DNA from: Dromiciops gliroides
Lineage: Eukaryota; Chordata; Mammalia; Microbiotheria; Microbiotheriidae
Assembly: GCF_019393635.1 (NCBI RefSeq)
Contig: NC_057863.1
Coordinates: 640,885,806 to 640,949,805, forward strand
Length of the DNA: 64,000 nt
Direction of reading: 5' to 3'
Shown piece by piece: positions 45,699 through 56,299 of the stretch (the stretch's first letter is position 1; each line of letters begins with the position of its first letter). The position numbers and the translations under genes are program-made. The notes under the pieces are model-generated. The model saw nothing but the letters and a program-made list of their open reading frames with translations. It was not told where the DNA came from and ran no database searches.

Positions 45699-45974
45699 GG
45701 GGTGCCCCTATCTGAGCCTGTTTCTCTGATCACAGACTGATCATCCTCTTCCTGGCCCCACAGATACTACCCCTGCCAGCCCCCCAGCCCACATCTCATT
45801 CTTCTCCCCACAGCTTGTCAAGGTTGATTTTCCCGAGAGCTCCTCCCACTTCCCTTCTCTTTGGGACAGGAGCCAATGGAGATGGCTGACTCTGGGGATT
45901 CCTAGGTAGCACCTTCCAGAAAGACCTTGTTACTTCCAGGAACTCCTGCCTTCCATCCACAGGTCAAAGGACCC

Positions 45975-46150
45975 AAGCTCTAAGTGGGAAGGGGCCTCAG
46001 AGGGCATCTAGGCCAACCCTCTTTTTTTTCTTGTTCTTGTTCTACTGAGAGCCAGAGAAGGGGAATTACTTGCCTGAGGCTACATGGATAGCAAGGGGCA
46101 CACAAGACCCCTGACTCTAAATCCAGCCCTTTCCCCTCACTGCCTCTCTT
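45975..46150 (-). mobile_element. MIR-type relic
   Basis: 'taagtgggaaggggcctcagagggcatctaggccaaccctc' and 'gagaaggggaattacttgcctgaggctacatgg' in the expected order. Confidence 0.65.
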
Positions 46151-46387
46151 CTTATCCCACTCTGGCCAGACCCTAATGAACTTTTGGGGTGGCCTGTGCC
46201 TCTTCATTCTCTATTTTCTTTTTCTTAACCACTGAAATGTGGGTTAAATGTGGTTTTCTTCTACAGTCTCTGTAGAGACTGTTGAGTTTCCTTCCTGGGA
46301 GCTGCTACACCTCCTTTTTCTGAACAGGTCACAGCCACTAAATCAAGAGCTTCCATGCTTCCCATCCCCAGGGGAAAGGACATCCTT

Positions 46388-46590
46388 ATTGTTGTTCAAT
46401 CATGTCCAGTTTTCCATGACCCAATATGGGGTCTTCCTAGCAGAGAGACTGGAGTGGTTTGCCATTTTACAGAAGAGGAAACTGAGGCAAACAGGGTGAA
46501 ATGACTTTTTGGGTCACATGGCAGGATTTGAACTCAAGTTTTCCTGACTCCTGGCCTGGCCCTCTATCCACTGTGCCACCTGGATAGAAA
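46388..46590 (-). mobile_element. Second marsupial SINE family, reverse
   Basis: 'tgttgttcaatcatgtccagttttccatgacccaatatggggtcttcctagcagagagactggagtggtttgcc' to 'ctatccactgtgccacctgg'. Confidence 0.88.
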
Positions 46591-46734
46591 TGAACCTCAC
46601 TGAATTTGTTTGAGATGAATTAGTTCCCTCTTTGCTATGATGTCCCCCACCCCTTCTTATCTTCCAGCTCAGCCTGGAGTAGCTGCTTGGACCCAACCCC
46701 TGACCCTCACTCACCTTCTTGCAGCCCTGGTCTC

Positions 46735-46890
46735 TGTTCACTTAGCTACTTTCTGCCTCAGTTCCCTCATTTGTAAAATGAGGATAATAGTAGCACCCAC
46801 TTCCCAGGGTTGTTGTGAGGTTCAAATGAGCTAATATTTATAAAGCACTCAGCACAGTGTCTGCCGGCACAGGGTAGGAAATATAAAAAT
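46735..46890 (+). mobile_element. CORE-SINE 3' half
   Basis: 'tgcctcagttccctcatttgtaaaatgaggataatagtagcacccacttcccagggttgttgtgaggttcaaatgagc' and 'ataaagcactcagcacagtgtctg'. Confidence 0.85.
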
Positions 46891-47905
46891 TTGTGCTGTT
46901 GTTATTATCATCATTATCTTGCCCAAGCCCCTGCCCAGTGCCCGCTTTAGCCCCAGGGTTCATCCACATTTCAGCTGTGTGGATAACAAAGACACATCTG
47001 TGGACCATCTGCATGGGCTAAAGCCACTTACTTATTGGCTCTTGACTTTTTCCTCCACCAAAGGAATGAGAGGTTAGGACAAAGTGCCCTCTGTGGTTCC
47101 TTCCAGATTGAAATCCATGACGCTAAGTTTAGCTCCAGGAGTCAACTCTCCCCTGCCCCTCAAACCCTCAGGGCCCCTCCTCTCTCCCTTTCACTTCTGC
47201 CTTTAGGTTGGTGGTTACCCCAGTCACACCGTCTACCTAACAAAGAATTCCAAACCCAGGAGCAAGGCCAACCCCAGCAGCCTGCGTGTTGTTTGTGTGT
47301 GTGCACAGATAAGTAAGAGGGTCAGGTCCAAAGCCTGCCTCCTGACCCAGTACCGCTCCCAGGGCAGATCAGATGCTGGCAACCAAGGACAGATCAGACA
47401 GTCAGAACAGCCTGGCGGGAAGCTTCCCTGGGCACAGCCCTGCTTCTCCTGGATGCTGGTCCTCTTTTCCTGACTGCAGGGGTCAGGAGCTCAGGAGAGT
47501 GCCTGGCATCTTCTGAGGACTCCACTGAGTCCTGGGCTGTGTGAAGCCCAACCAAGGAAAGAGGGGATCATGGAAATTGACCAGGCTCAAGCCCCCAATC
47601 CATGAGCAGAAGCTGCTGGCAGATTTCAAGAGGACTATTTAACTCTGGAATTAGAAATCAATCAAATTTCATGCCTCATCCCCAAGCCCTCCTCTTTCCC
47701 TCCTCCTCAGTCTCCCGGAGGTGATATCCCTGGATCAAAGAGGATGTTTTATCTCCCTCTATCTTCTTTTTATCTCTTTCTTTTGATTCTCCTTTTCTTC
47801 CCCGGTAACTGTGACATCTAAAGCTATGCAGTGTTTGAATTGTGTTAGGTTCGATGTAATCCTATTGGACTAACACTTAGGAAGTCCCTTCTTCCTTCTG
47901 TGCCA
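46891..47905. other. Gene-free interval
   Basis: About 1 kb without a repeat or gene I recognise. Moderately GC-rich; no open frame of note. Confidence 0.4.
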
Positions 47906-48070
47906 AGGCACGCTGTTGGACTTAGATGGAGACAAAGGTAAAAGTACAAGCCTGTCCCTCCCCTGCTGCAGCCTTCATTCTACTGGGCTGAGGGTGGGGA
48001 CAACATAAACACAAAGCTATGTACAATAAATACTAGGGAAGCTGGGCATAGGGTATGCACGGGTGTCCAC
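47905..48070. mobile_element. Old dispersed repeat
   Basis: 'acttagatggagacaaaggtaaaagtacaagcctgtccctcccctgctgcagccttcattctactgggctgagg' and 'aacacaaagctatgtacaataaatac' belong to the family noted at 2270. Confidence 0.5.
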
Positions 48071-48670
48071 TACTGCAAGGATAGAAATAATGTGAAAAGA
48101 TGCAACTGGAAGCAACCACACACTGTCCCCAAAAGCTTATTCATCTCTTGCTTGCTCTGTAAGATACTCAGAAGTTTCTCAAAAAAGCAAAATGTTCTCT
48201 GTCTAATTAATTTGAGTCCTCCTCTTCCCCGTGAGCTCCCTTCGATCTCAACCGCTTTAAGTCACAAGATTTGATCATTCATCTTTTTTTGATACTTCAT
48301 CTTTAATAGTCATGTAATTTATTAGCAGGATCAAGTCATGTCATAGAACAGACATTAAAAAACTAGTGCTCTTAATTGCAGGCTGAAGTAGCCTCAAAGG
48401 GTTTGAATATTTCTTTCCTCCCCTCTCTTCCTTCCAGATGGTCTGGGAGAATGAAGGAAAAGGGATTGGTATTTTAGTCCTGGGTGGAAATCTACCCAGG
48501 ACTGGCTTCTGGGGGAACATGGGGAGGAAGAGAAAAAAGTAGGCTAGATTTCACTCATTCTCATCAACCACATGTGACTGTAGTTTTGTCTTGCTCTGAT
48601 CTCTTCCCCCTTACCCTCAAGTTTCTTGTTTCTTGTGATATTTCTAAACTGAAGTGTACTTCAGAAAGAT

Positions 48671-48702
48671 ATATTCATTCATTCATTCATTCATTCATTC
48701 AT
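48671..48702. repeat. (ATTC)n microsatellite
   Basis: Seven to eight ATTC units. Confidence 0.95.
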
Positions 48703-49364
48703 GCTTTATATTCAGAGGGCTCAGCAGAACCATGGAGAGCACATCACCTTCTCCTCCACTCATTCCTCAAGACTGGGAAGAAATTCCTTCAGGGCCCAAG
48801 AAACCAGAAATCTGAGGGTTCTCTAGCACCAGGTCTCTATAGCTTTCAGCCCTTCCACATCTCTACTACATCTCTAGTGGATGGTGTGTGGTTCTCTCTG
48901 TGATTACCCCCAATCATCTGAGGAGTAACAACTGAGCAGGTCACAGAAGCCTTAATGGAAGAGGTGGCAGCCAAGCCTACCCTTGAAGGAAGAGGATCCT
49001 GAGGGGCAAAGGTGAGGGGGTCATCTATTCCAGGAGTGGCTGGCAGCCTAGACAAATACTCAGAGATAGGAAGTGGAATATCAAGTGCTGGGAACATCTA
49101 GTTTTCCAGTCTGGCTAGAACACAAAGGGGAAGAATGGCGATAATGTGATGTCAAGTCTGGAAAATAAGCTTGGAGCCAGATTGTGGAAAGTCTTGGCCA
49201 TCATGCTGAGGAGCTGGCATTTGATCTGAGAGGCAATGAAGAGCCACCCATATGTAGAAAATTAAATGTAAGATGCACACAAAATCATTTCTGAAGGGTG
49301 GACACTAACAGTTACAGTCTGGAGGGGGAGATCAGGGTAGGCTCCCTGTGGGGATAGTATTTGT
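48703..49364. other. Gene-free interval
   Basis: Nothing recognised apart from the phrase 'aagcttggagccagattgtggaaagtcttggccatcatgctgag' (about 49167-49211), which looks like old repeat. Confidence 0.4.
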
Positions 49365-49537
49365 TTTGTTTTGTTTTGCCTTTGTTTATTTGTTTGTTTT
49401 GGCAGGGCAATGAGAGTTAAGTGACTTGCCCAGGGTCACACAGCTAATAAGTGTCAAGTGTCTGAGCCTGGATTGAAACTCAGGTCCTCCTGAACCCAGG
49501 GCCAATGCTTTATCCACTGCACCACCTAACTGTCCCC
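49365..49537 (-). mobile_element. Marsupial tRNA-derived SINE
   Basis: Reverse full-length copy with a (TTTG)n-rich tail; TAGTATTTG flanks it on both sides. Confidence 0.93.
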
Positions 49538-49559
49538 CATGGGGGGCTAGTATTTGAGC

Positions 49560-50590
49560 TGAGCCTTGAAGAAAGCTTGGGATTCTATGAGGCTGCCATG
49601 ACAGGAAGGGACATTTCAGGTATAGGTTTGATTCTTCAGATATCATGTTCATTGTTTGTGATCATTTGGCATCCCCATGTAGATGTATCTGTAGAACTCT
49701 ATGACCTATCCTTGGTTAGTCTCTGGCTAAGCCTACTCATTACTCATCACAGATGTTTCTTTTACTGAGTGAAATCCAATGTCTGCCAATCTGAAGGAAA
49801 GTCACTAGATAAAACAGTACAATCAACAACAGGGAATTAAGTCAGGCATTAAACTTCCCCCTCCATCCCGGTCCATCTGCACTACACACACATCTCATGG
49901 AGAAGCACTTTCATGTCCAATGAATTGGGAAGAGAAAGTGTCAGCGACCCTGTAGGCAGGTACAGTAGATTCCCTCTAGCTCTGGGTCCCTGCTCACTTA
50001 TTTGTCCACTTCCCAGACTACAGCCTAACTCTCTGTCCAGTCTCTGGTTGCCTCTACTCCTGTCTCTTTGGCCATGCTGTTCCTGGCACAGTCTCAGGTC
50101 ACTTTGTCCCAGGGCCATCAGTTGCTTGCTCCTGGTCTGGTATCTGGACATTCAGTCCTTGTTTGTTCCCCTCCCTCCTCCTATGAAATCGATATCATCC
50201 TTAAAACAAAACCAACAACAACAACAAAAACTGGACATGTTAAAACCTGCCCAGCTAGCTCACAGGATTCTGAGGAATGTAATTCCCCAAAATACAATAT
50301 GGCAGCCGGCCCTTTTCACTAGCCTCTTCCACTGCAACACTTATTCGACTCGCTGTGGGTATTTATCAACCACTTTAATTCACAGTCTGTCCATTTTTTC
50401 TCAGTCTATACAATTCTTGTCCATTTTCTCCTAAAGATACTTCATACGGAATCTATCCAATGGGCTGGGGGCTTTCCCTAAGGTCTTCTGGCAGCTCACA
50501 GATACCAGAGAAGCCCTGGGTTCTGTCTCTCCCTTCCCCTTCACTACTGGCACATGGCCCGCCCACCTTTTCCCTTCACAAATTTCCCAA
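49560..50590. other. Gene-free interval
   Basis: No gene recognised. The 173-codon open frame at 49913-50434 has no family signature and is interrupted by an A/C-rich simple stretch. Confidence 0.4.
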
Positions 50591-50850
50591 AGTGTACAGC
50601 TATATGGACAAGACATTTAATCTCTTCAAGGTTCAGTTTGCTCATCTGTAAATGAGGGATGATAAAAAAAAATATTGATGATTCCTACTTCGTTGTTGTT
50701 GTAGTAAGGCTAAATGAATGCATCAATGAAGAATGAATGAAAGAAATCATTGGTTAAAGGTTCGCTATGTACAAAGTGCTAATGACACAAATAGAAAAGT
50801 AAGACAGGTCCTGTCCTCAGAAAGCCCACATTCTAATGGGAGAGACAACA
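50590..50850. mobile_element. MIR relic plus old dispersed repeat
   Basis: 'catttaatctcttcaaggttcagtttgctcatctgtaaatgagg' is MIR-like. 'tatgtacaaagtgctaatgacacaaatagaaaagtaagacaggtcctgtcctcagaaagcccacattctaatgg' is the dispersed family noted at 2270. Confidence 0.6.
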
Positions 50851-51525
50851 TATTTGCAAGACTTTGGCTGCAAGTCAGATGGGAAGGTGTCCTGGTTCCT
50901 AGGGTGATGCTTCCTCCTTAATGTCATTCCTAAGGACAAACCACTGGTGTTGATGACTTGACAGGACCAAAGACTTTCACAGCAGTCTTTCTTTTCTAGG
51001 TGTCCAGTAGCAGTGGCTGCAGTGCCTGCAGGAGCAGTGGCCAGGGTGCATCTATCTCCACTTGAGGTGCTTCCTGGCTGAGGGCACTGGACTGGAAGCC
51101 TTGTTATTCCTAAGGCTCTTGGAGCTTGGGTACCTGGGATTTCTCCATCATGATCTGAGGGAAGATGGCAGTCAAGATGGTCCTGGAGTTTGGGAGCCCT
51201 CTGCCCCTCTGATTGAGCCTTCTGACTGAAGGGAAGGGCTGTAGGTCCTCTTTATTTTTGACTATTTGGCTCCTCTCATTCTATTTATTGAATATTTCCT
51301 CTGCCTTTTGGTCTAAATCTGTGAATCCTATGCTATCTGGGCAGACTAGAGCATCAGATGACCCTTTCTTTCTTGATTTAGACTCAGATTTGGAGAAATG
51401 CTCAGATGCCAGCCGCACCAACCCACAAGTCCCAGCCCAGGTAGGGAGTAAGGTTGGTCTTCCACCACAATACCACCGTAGTTCATCTCAGGGATGAAGA
51501 ATGTTTGGACACAACTCATTGGCTT

Positions 51526-51711
51526 CCTGGTTGGCAGGCCTGGCACCTTAGCACACCTGGTACCTATGGACTTTAACTGCCTGGCACCCTGGTTGGCAGC
51601 CCTGGCACCTTGGCACACCTGGTACCTATGGACTTTAACCACCTGGTACCCTGGTTGGCAGACCTGGCACCTTGGCACACCTGGTACCTACGGACTTTAA
51701 CTGCCTGGCAC
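51526..51711. repeat. 62-bp tandem repeat, three copies
   Basis: Units starting CCTGGTTGGCAG at 51526, 51588 and 51650, each about 90% or more alike by eye. The period is not a multiple of three, so the repeated open frames across it on both strands are not one repeated peptide. Confidence 0.95.
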
Positions 51712-51929
51712 CATGGCACACCCAAAACCAAGAAAGAGCTGCTGTCCTTTTTCCAAATCCCTGCAACTCTCACCCTTTGCCAACCCATTCTGGTATAATT
51801 GAAGAAGACACCAGAACCCCTCCAGGCTAATCTGGACTTAGAGTATGGGCAGCTGGTCTTCCCAAAGCACTGACCCATTCCATCCGAGCATTTGAATCTC
51901 CAAACCCAGTCTCTGTCTCCAGTGTCTGT

Positions 51930-52253
51930 CTCACATCCTTAACTTCACTGGCCTGTTGGGTTTCCTAATTTCCCTTCTGGACTTAGAGAAGTTATTTCTG
52001 GAGTCTTAAAAGGATAGGAGGATGTAGGATACACGAGATTTTCCTATTCTTCCTACGGGATCAGTTCTTCCTTCAGATGCCCATATACCAAAATCCTTTT
52101 TGCTCTTCCACTACTTGTTTGCCTGAGCAGCTCCCACTACCCCAAAATGTTACCTCTCTTCCCCCTTTTTGTACCAGGCTTGGTATATTGTACATTAAAG
52201 TATTTTTAAACTTCACCCTCGGCTGATCAGATTCCCTATTAACAGTCCACTGC
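51930..52253 (-). pseudogene. Possible ERV envelope 5' remnant
   Basis: Follows the integrase relic directly on the minus strand, where an envelope gene starts in gammaretroviruses. An in-frame stretch of about 45 codons (roughly 52215 down to 52080) is open, then stops. Frames are broken further on. No signal peptide or receptor-binding motif can be pointed to, so this rests on position more than on sequence. It is non-functional. Confidence 0.35.
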
Positions 52254-52529
52254 TCATGTTTTGGCTCTGGTCTTTCTTCTGGAAATGGTGCCCCTTTTAC
52301 TTGAGAGTAGTGAGTAGTGAGTCCAGTTTTGCTCCTCAGTCCTCACTGCAGTGTCAGTGAAAAGTAACACCAGGAACGGCCCTTCCCAATCAGGCTCCAA
52401 CTTGTTGCTCTTCCAGGTTCTTATCAATGCCCAGTCTCCAGGCTTAAATTGGTGAGCTGGAAACTCGAGGAGTCTGGGCCAGAAGTCCCTTCCCCTTGGT
52501 GAGTATGCTCCACCCTGCGTTTGCAACAT
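52254..52529 (-). pseudogene. ERV integrase C-terminal domain (gammaretrovirus-like)
   Basis: The open frame carries FKPGDW, RTWKSNKLEPDWEGPF and a TAVRTEE...WTHYS pattern. These are typical of the C-terminal SH3-like DNA-binding domain of gammaretroviral (class I ERV) integrases, which ends pol just before env. The catalytic core, zinc-binding domain, reverse transcriptase, protease and gag are all missing. The fragment is a relic and cannot act as an integrase. Confidence 0.82.
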
Positions 52530-52641
52530 CTCTGCTGAGTTCCTTGAACTCAGGAGTTGGGGGTGGCCTCCTCTGGGCTCCGACCATCACTGGTGAAGGG
52601 CGCTGGAAGTGCTGGAACCCGGAGGGCCCCGCAGCTTCTTA

Positions 52642-52659
52642 AATCTCATGGGACCTCCA
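52642..52659 (-). other. Retroviral primer-binding site (candidate)
   Basis: The complement reads TGGAGGTCCCATGAGATT, beginning two bases after the CA that ends the U5 region. TGGAGGTCCCA suggests a tRNA-Thr-like primer, with a small deletion later in the site. Assignment from memory. Confidence 0.6.
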
Positions 52660-52661
52660 AT

Positions 52662-52786
52662 TGTGAGGGAAAAATCCATCCTCTTCTCAATAATTCTCAG
52701 GAACTCAGCAGCGAGGTGACAAAGGCTTTATTTTCTTCTCATGAGAAGGAGACATCCTAGTGTGCAGCTAGTGAGTGCCCCCTATA
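52662..52786 (-). mobile_element. ERV R-U5 portion of a 5' LTR
   Basis: On the minus strand there is an AATAAAG signal (52726-52732), then about 65 bp ending in CCCTCACA, two spacer bases and the primer-binding site. U3 is absent: L1 sequence starts just beyond. Only about 110 bp separate the primer-binding site from the integrase relic. Confidence 0.65.
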
Positions 52787-53890
52787 TCAATAATTTTTTA
52801 CAAATATAGGCCAATGCAGTTTTCGAATGAAGTCAAAGCTATCTACTGTCATATGAAAAAATGTTCTAAATCACTATTGATTAGAGAAATGCAAATTAAA
52901 ACAACTCTGAGGTACCACCTCATACCTATTAGATTGACTAATATAAAAAAAAGAGAAAAATTAATGTTGGAGATGTGGGAAAATTGGAACACTACAGTAT
53001 TGTTGGTGGAATTGTGAACTGATCCAACCATCCTGGAGAGCAATTTGGAACTATGCCCAAGGGCTATGGGGCTGTACATGCCCTTTGATCCAGTAATACC
53101 ACTACTTGGTCTGTATCCCAAAGAGATCATAAAAAAGGGAAAAGGACCCACATATACAAAAATATTTTTAGCAGCTCTCTTTGTGGTAGCAAAGAATTGG
53201 AAATCAAGGGCATGCCCAGCAAGTGGGGAATGACCAAATACGTTGTGGTATATGAATGTAATGGAATACTACTGTGCTTCAAGAAATGGGTGGCTCAGTG
53301 GATAAAGCACTGGCCCTGGATTCAGGAGTATCTGAGTTTAAATCTGGCCTCAGACACTTGACACTTAACTAGCTGTGTGACTCTGGGCAAGTCACTTAAC
53401 CCTCATTGCCCTACCAAAAAAAAAAAAGTTGAAAAAAAAATGATAAGCAGGCAGATTTCAGAAAAACCTGGAAAGACTTAAGTGGACTGATGCTGAGTGA
53501 AGTGAGCAGAACCAGAACATTGTACACAGTAACAGCAACGTTGTGTGATGATCACCCGTGATAGACTTAGCTCTTCTCAGCAGTGCAATGATTCAAGACA
53601 ATTCCAAAGGACTCATGATGGAAAATGCTCTCCACCTGCAGAAAAAAAGAACTGTGGAATCTGAACACCGATTGAACCATACTAGTTTAACTTTTTTTTC
53701 TTGAAGGTTTTCACTTTTGTTCTGATTCTTCTTTCACAACATGACTGATGTGGAAATATGGTTAATGAGATATCAGTAGATAACCTATACAGATTGTTTT
53801 CCCTCTTGGGGATGGAGGAGGGAAGGGAGTAGTAAAAGTTACTACATGTAACTGGAAAAAAAATGCTATTAAGATTGAAAAACAAAAAAC
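52787..53890 (+). mobile_element. L1 LINE 3' end, split by a SINE
   Basis: Contains the L1 ORF2 end ('attagagaaatgcaaattaaaacaactctgaggtaccacctcatacc', 'ttgttggtggaattgtgaactgatccaaccatcctggag', 'cctttgatccagtaataccactacttgg', 'aatggaatactactgtgc') and continues through the 3' end to an A-rich tail (ATTGAAAAACAAAAAAC). 5'-truncated, frame broken. This is the best preserved of the L1 copies here. Confidence 0.9.
53288..53443 (+). mobile_element. tRNA-derived SINE nested in L1
   Basis: Starts at GGGTGGCTCAGTGG (5'-shortened) and ends in (A)11-GTTG-(A)9. AAGAAATG before and AAAAAATG after mark the duplicated target in the L1. Confidence 0.93.
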
Positions 53891-54604
53891 AGAACCAAAT
53901 ATATGCCAACAGAATAGAATTGACCCTGTAAGCAGGAACATCTAGGGCTCCAATATCAAGAGGGAAGCCCTCTTCCATGTGGATTCCTCATGGGATCTAC
54001 CTCTGGCATGACATTGGTGGGCACCTTTAGTGAGCGGCTGGCTCCCTCTCTTATAGACAGTGGTTCTGAGACATGAATCACAGGCCAACTGAGATAGAGA
54101 AACGGAGGACTAAAGGTCACCTCCTTCAAGGCTTTCCCTGGGAGCCCTGCCCAAGACGCCAGTTTCCCAAGGTTTTCTTGCAGACTGTGTCAGATCTTGC
54201 TGTCCATGGCTCCCCTTTCCTGTTGTGGATGCTGGCTTCCCCTTCCAATCAGACTGAGCAGTAGAGACTGGAAAGGTCAGTTTGGGGATGTGGGGAGCAC
54301 ATCCATGTGTGTCTAAACGTGAGCTATATCAGCAACCATGGGCTTCTGACTGGTTCTCTCTATCTCCCCCTTCCTATGATCCTTCACTTCTAGTCCTAAA
54401 ATTCAAGTGTGGGGGGCTGCTATCAGGTCTTGGAGATCCCACCTCCACAATATCTCTTGCATCCCTACCCTCCTCTCCATTTTCAGGACCACAGGGCTGT
54501 TATGCAGAAGAAGGTCCAGGCTTGGCTCCCTAGGAGTAGAAGTAGGAGTAATGGAGAGCCAGTATAGCCTTAGTTTTAGGGAAACCTTCCTATCCATTAG
54601 AGCT

Positions 54605-54780
54605 GTCCAGAAGTGGAGGCTGTCTTGAGTGGTAGTGAGCTCCCCATCATTGGAGTCTCCAAGCAGAGGCTGGATGACCTTGTTGGGTATGTTAGAGCGA
54701 GGACTCCTTTATAATATAGGTTGGACTAAATGGCCAGAGATCTCTTACAGCTCTGTGATTTTGTGACCATCACCCTAGCT
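54605..54780 (+). mobile_element. L3/CR1 LINE 3' end
   Basis: 'gagtggtagtgagctccccatcattggagtctccaagcagaggctggatgaccttg' and 'aggttggactaaatggccagagatctcttacagctctgtgattttgtga', the classic 3' end of CR1-type LINEs. Confidence 0.85.
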
Positions 54781-54811
54781 CAGCTGCTTATCATCCCTCC
54801 TTTTTTTGTTG

Positions 54812-54966
54812 TAATTTTTTTTTTTTTGCAGGGCAATGGGGATTGAGTGACTTGCCCAGGGTCACACAGCTAGTGTCAAGTGTCTGAGGCCGGATTTGAA
54901 CTCAGGAACTCAGGTACTCCTGAATCCAGGGCCTGTGCTTTATCCACTTCAACACCTAGCTGCCCC
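54812..54966 (-). mobile_element. Marsupial tRNA-derived SINE
   Basis: Reverse copy with an internal AACTCAGG duplication. A second partial copy (54985-55055, ending 'ctttatctactgcaccacctaactgctcc') follows at once. Confidence 0.9.
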
Positions 54967-55059
54967 CTCCCCCCCCTTTTTAAGGCTATCAGGGTCACAC
55001 AGCTAGTGAGTATATGAGGCTGGTGCTTTATCTACTGCACCACCTAACTGCTCCTCATT

Positions 55060-55740
55060 CATCACTTCCCAATTGGACCAATCTCCCTCTTTCATCTTGC
55101 ATAGAAAAGCTACATTGTCATTCCTAAAAGCATAAATCTTACCATGTCACCACCTCCTAGACCCTTACTCCAAAATCTCCTGTGGCTCCCTATTGCCTCT
55201 AGGTACTAAAACACAAAATCCTCGGGTTGACATTGAAAGCTCTTCACAGTCTGGCTCCCCCTTACCTGGAGCCTCATTCCCTTTTTCTTCCCTCCACATA
55301 ATTCCCTGTTCTGGTAAGATTGGCTTGTTCGTTGTTTGCTCCCCTGTAGATGACCTTCTACTTCCCACTTTCCTGCCTTTGCCCAAGGGCTCTCCCATGT
55401 TGGGAAAGCTCTCCCTCTCTGCCTCTACCTCCTCACCTATCTTGCTTCTTTTTTTTGTGTGTGTGAGGCAATTGGGGTTAAGTGACTTGCCCAGGGTCAC
55501 ACAGCTAGTAAGTGTTAAGTGTCTGAGACCGTATTTGAACTCAGGTACTCCTGACTCCAGGGCTGGTGCTCTATCCACTGCGCCACCTAGCTGCCCCTCT
55601 ATCTTGCTTCTTTTGAAACAGAAATTACTGGACATTCTCTACACTGTTCCCCTGCCCCTCTCTCCCCTACACCTGTGTTCTCTTTCCCTCTTGAAATTAC
55701 TTTGCATTTGTACTAGGTACTTAATAGATGTTAGATGAAT
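55060..55740 (-). mobile_element. L2 LINE 3' end, split by a SINE
   Basis: 'acctcctagacccttactccaaaatctcctgtggctccctattgcctctaggtactaaa', 'ttgaaagctcttcacagtctggctcccccttacctgg' on the left, and 'gaaattactttgcatttgtactaggtacttaatag' on the right. Confidence 0.8.
55453..55598 (-). mobile_element. tRNA-derived SINE nested in L2, perfect TSD
   Basis: Reverse full-length copy flanked by identical 16-bp CTATCTTGCTTCTTTT at 55437-55452 and 55599-55614. Its body is close to the common form, so it is one of the youngest insertions here. Confidence 0.97.
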
Positions 55741-55864
55741 TCAGCTGAATTGAATTCAAGTGAAATCCCAATCAACTAAGAAGAGGTCTCAGTGTCCCAT
55801 ATCCAATTGCCATTGCGCTTGGCCCAACCCAACCATAATGGCCTTGATTCCCAAGGCTCAGTTT

Positions 55865-55990
55865 TGTCCATCAATAAGTAAGCATTTATTAAGCACCTTC
55901 TGTATGCTAGACACATAGTACTGTAGGCACTGGTGATACAAAGACAAAAATAGAACAGATTCTACTCTTAAGGTGCAAAGTAGGTAGGAA
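55865..55990. mobile_element. Old dispersed repeat
   Basis: 'taagcatttattaagcaccttctgtatgctagacacatagtactgtaggcactggtgatacaaagac' is the clearest copy of the dispersed family noted at 2270. Confidence 0.65.
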
Positions 55991-56104
55991 CCCAACACGG
56001 TCCATGCATATATCAGCTTCCCTGCTACTCCCACCCCCAATTATCATCAGCTTGGTTTCCTTGTCAGCTTTAGGCATAACTGAAGAGTACACTTTGGGGT
56101 TCTC

Positions 56105-56225
56105 TCTTGAGAAAGAAGGACATTTCCTTTCCCTCCCTCAGCCTCAGTTTCTTCATTTGTAAAATGAGGAGCTGGATTAGAAGACCCTTGAGGTCCATTT
56201 CAGTTCTAGATCTACAAGCCTGTTG
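56105..56225 (+). mobile_element. CORE-SINE / MIR 3' half
   Basis: 'cctcagcctcagtttcttcatttgtaaaatgaggagctggattagaagacccttgaggtcc'. Confidence 0.8.
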
Positions 56226-56299
56226 GATTCTATCTTCTACCCACTGCTATCCTCTTGACAAAATGTTGGAAGTGGCTGAGTTTATACTTCCTTAGTTCT

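Noticed and set aside
49913..50434. 173-codon open frame on the + strand
   Set aside because: No recognised motif, contains a poly-Gln stretch from an ACAACA simple repeat, and lacks splice or promoter context.
51526..51711. Three regular repeats considered as a CRISPR array
   Set aside because: Units are contiguous 62-bp tandem copies with no spacers, in a mammalian genome.
53045..53233. 62-codon open frame with a LINE-like peptide
   Set aside because: Piece of the L1 ORF2 end in a 5'-truncated, SINE-interrupted copy; not a gene in its own right.
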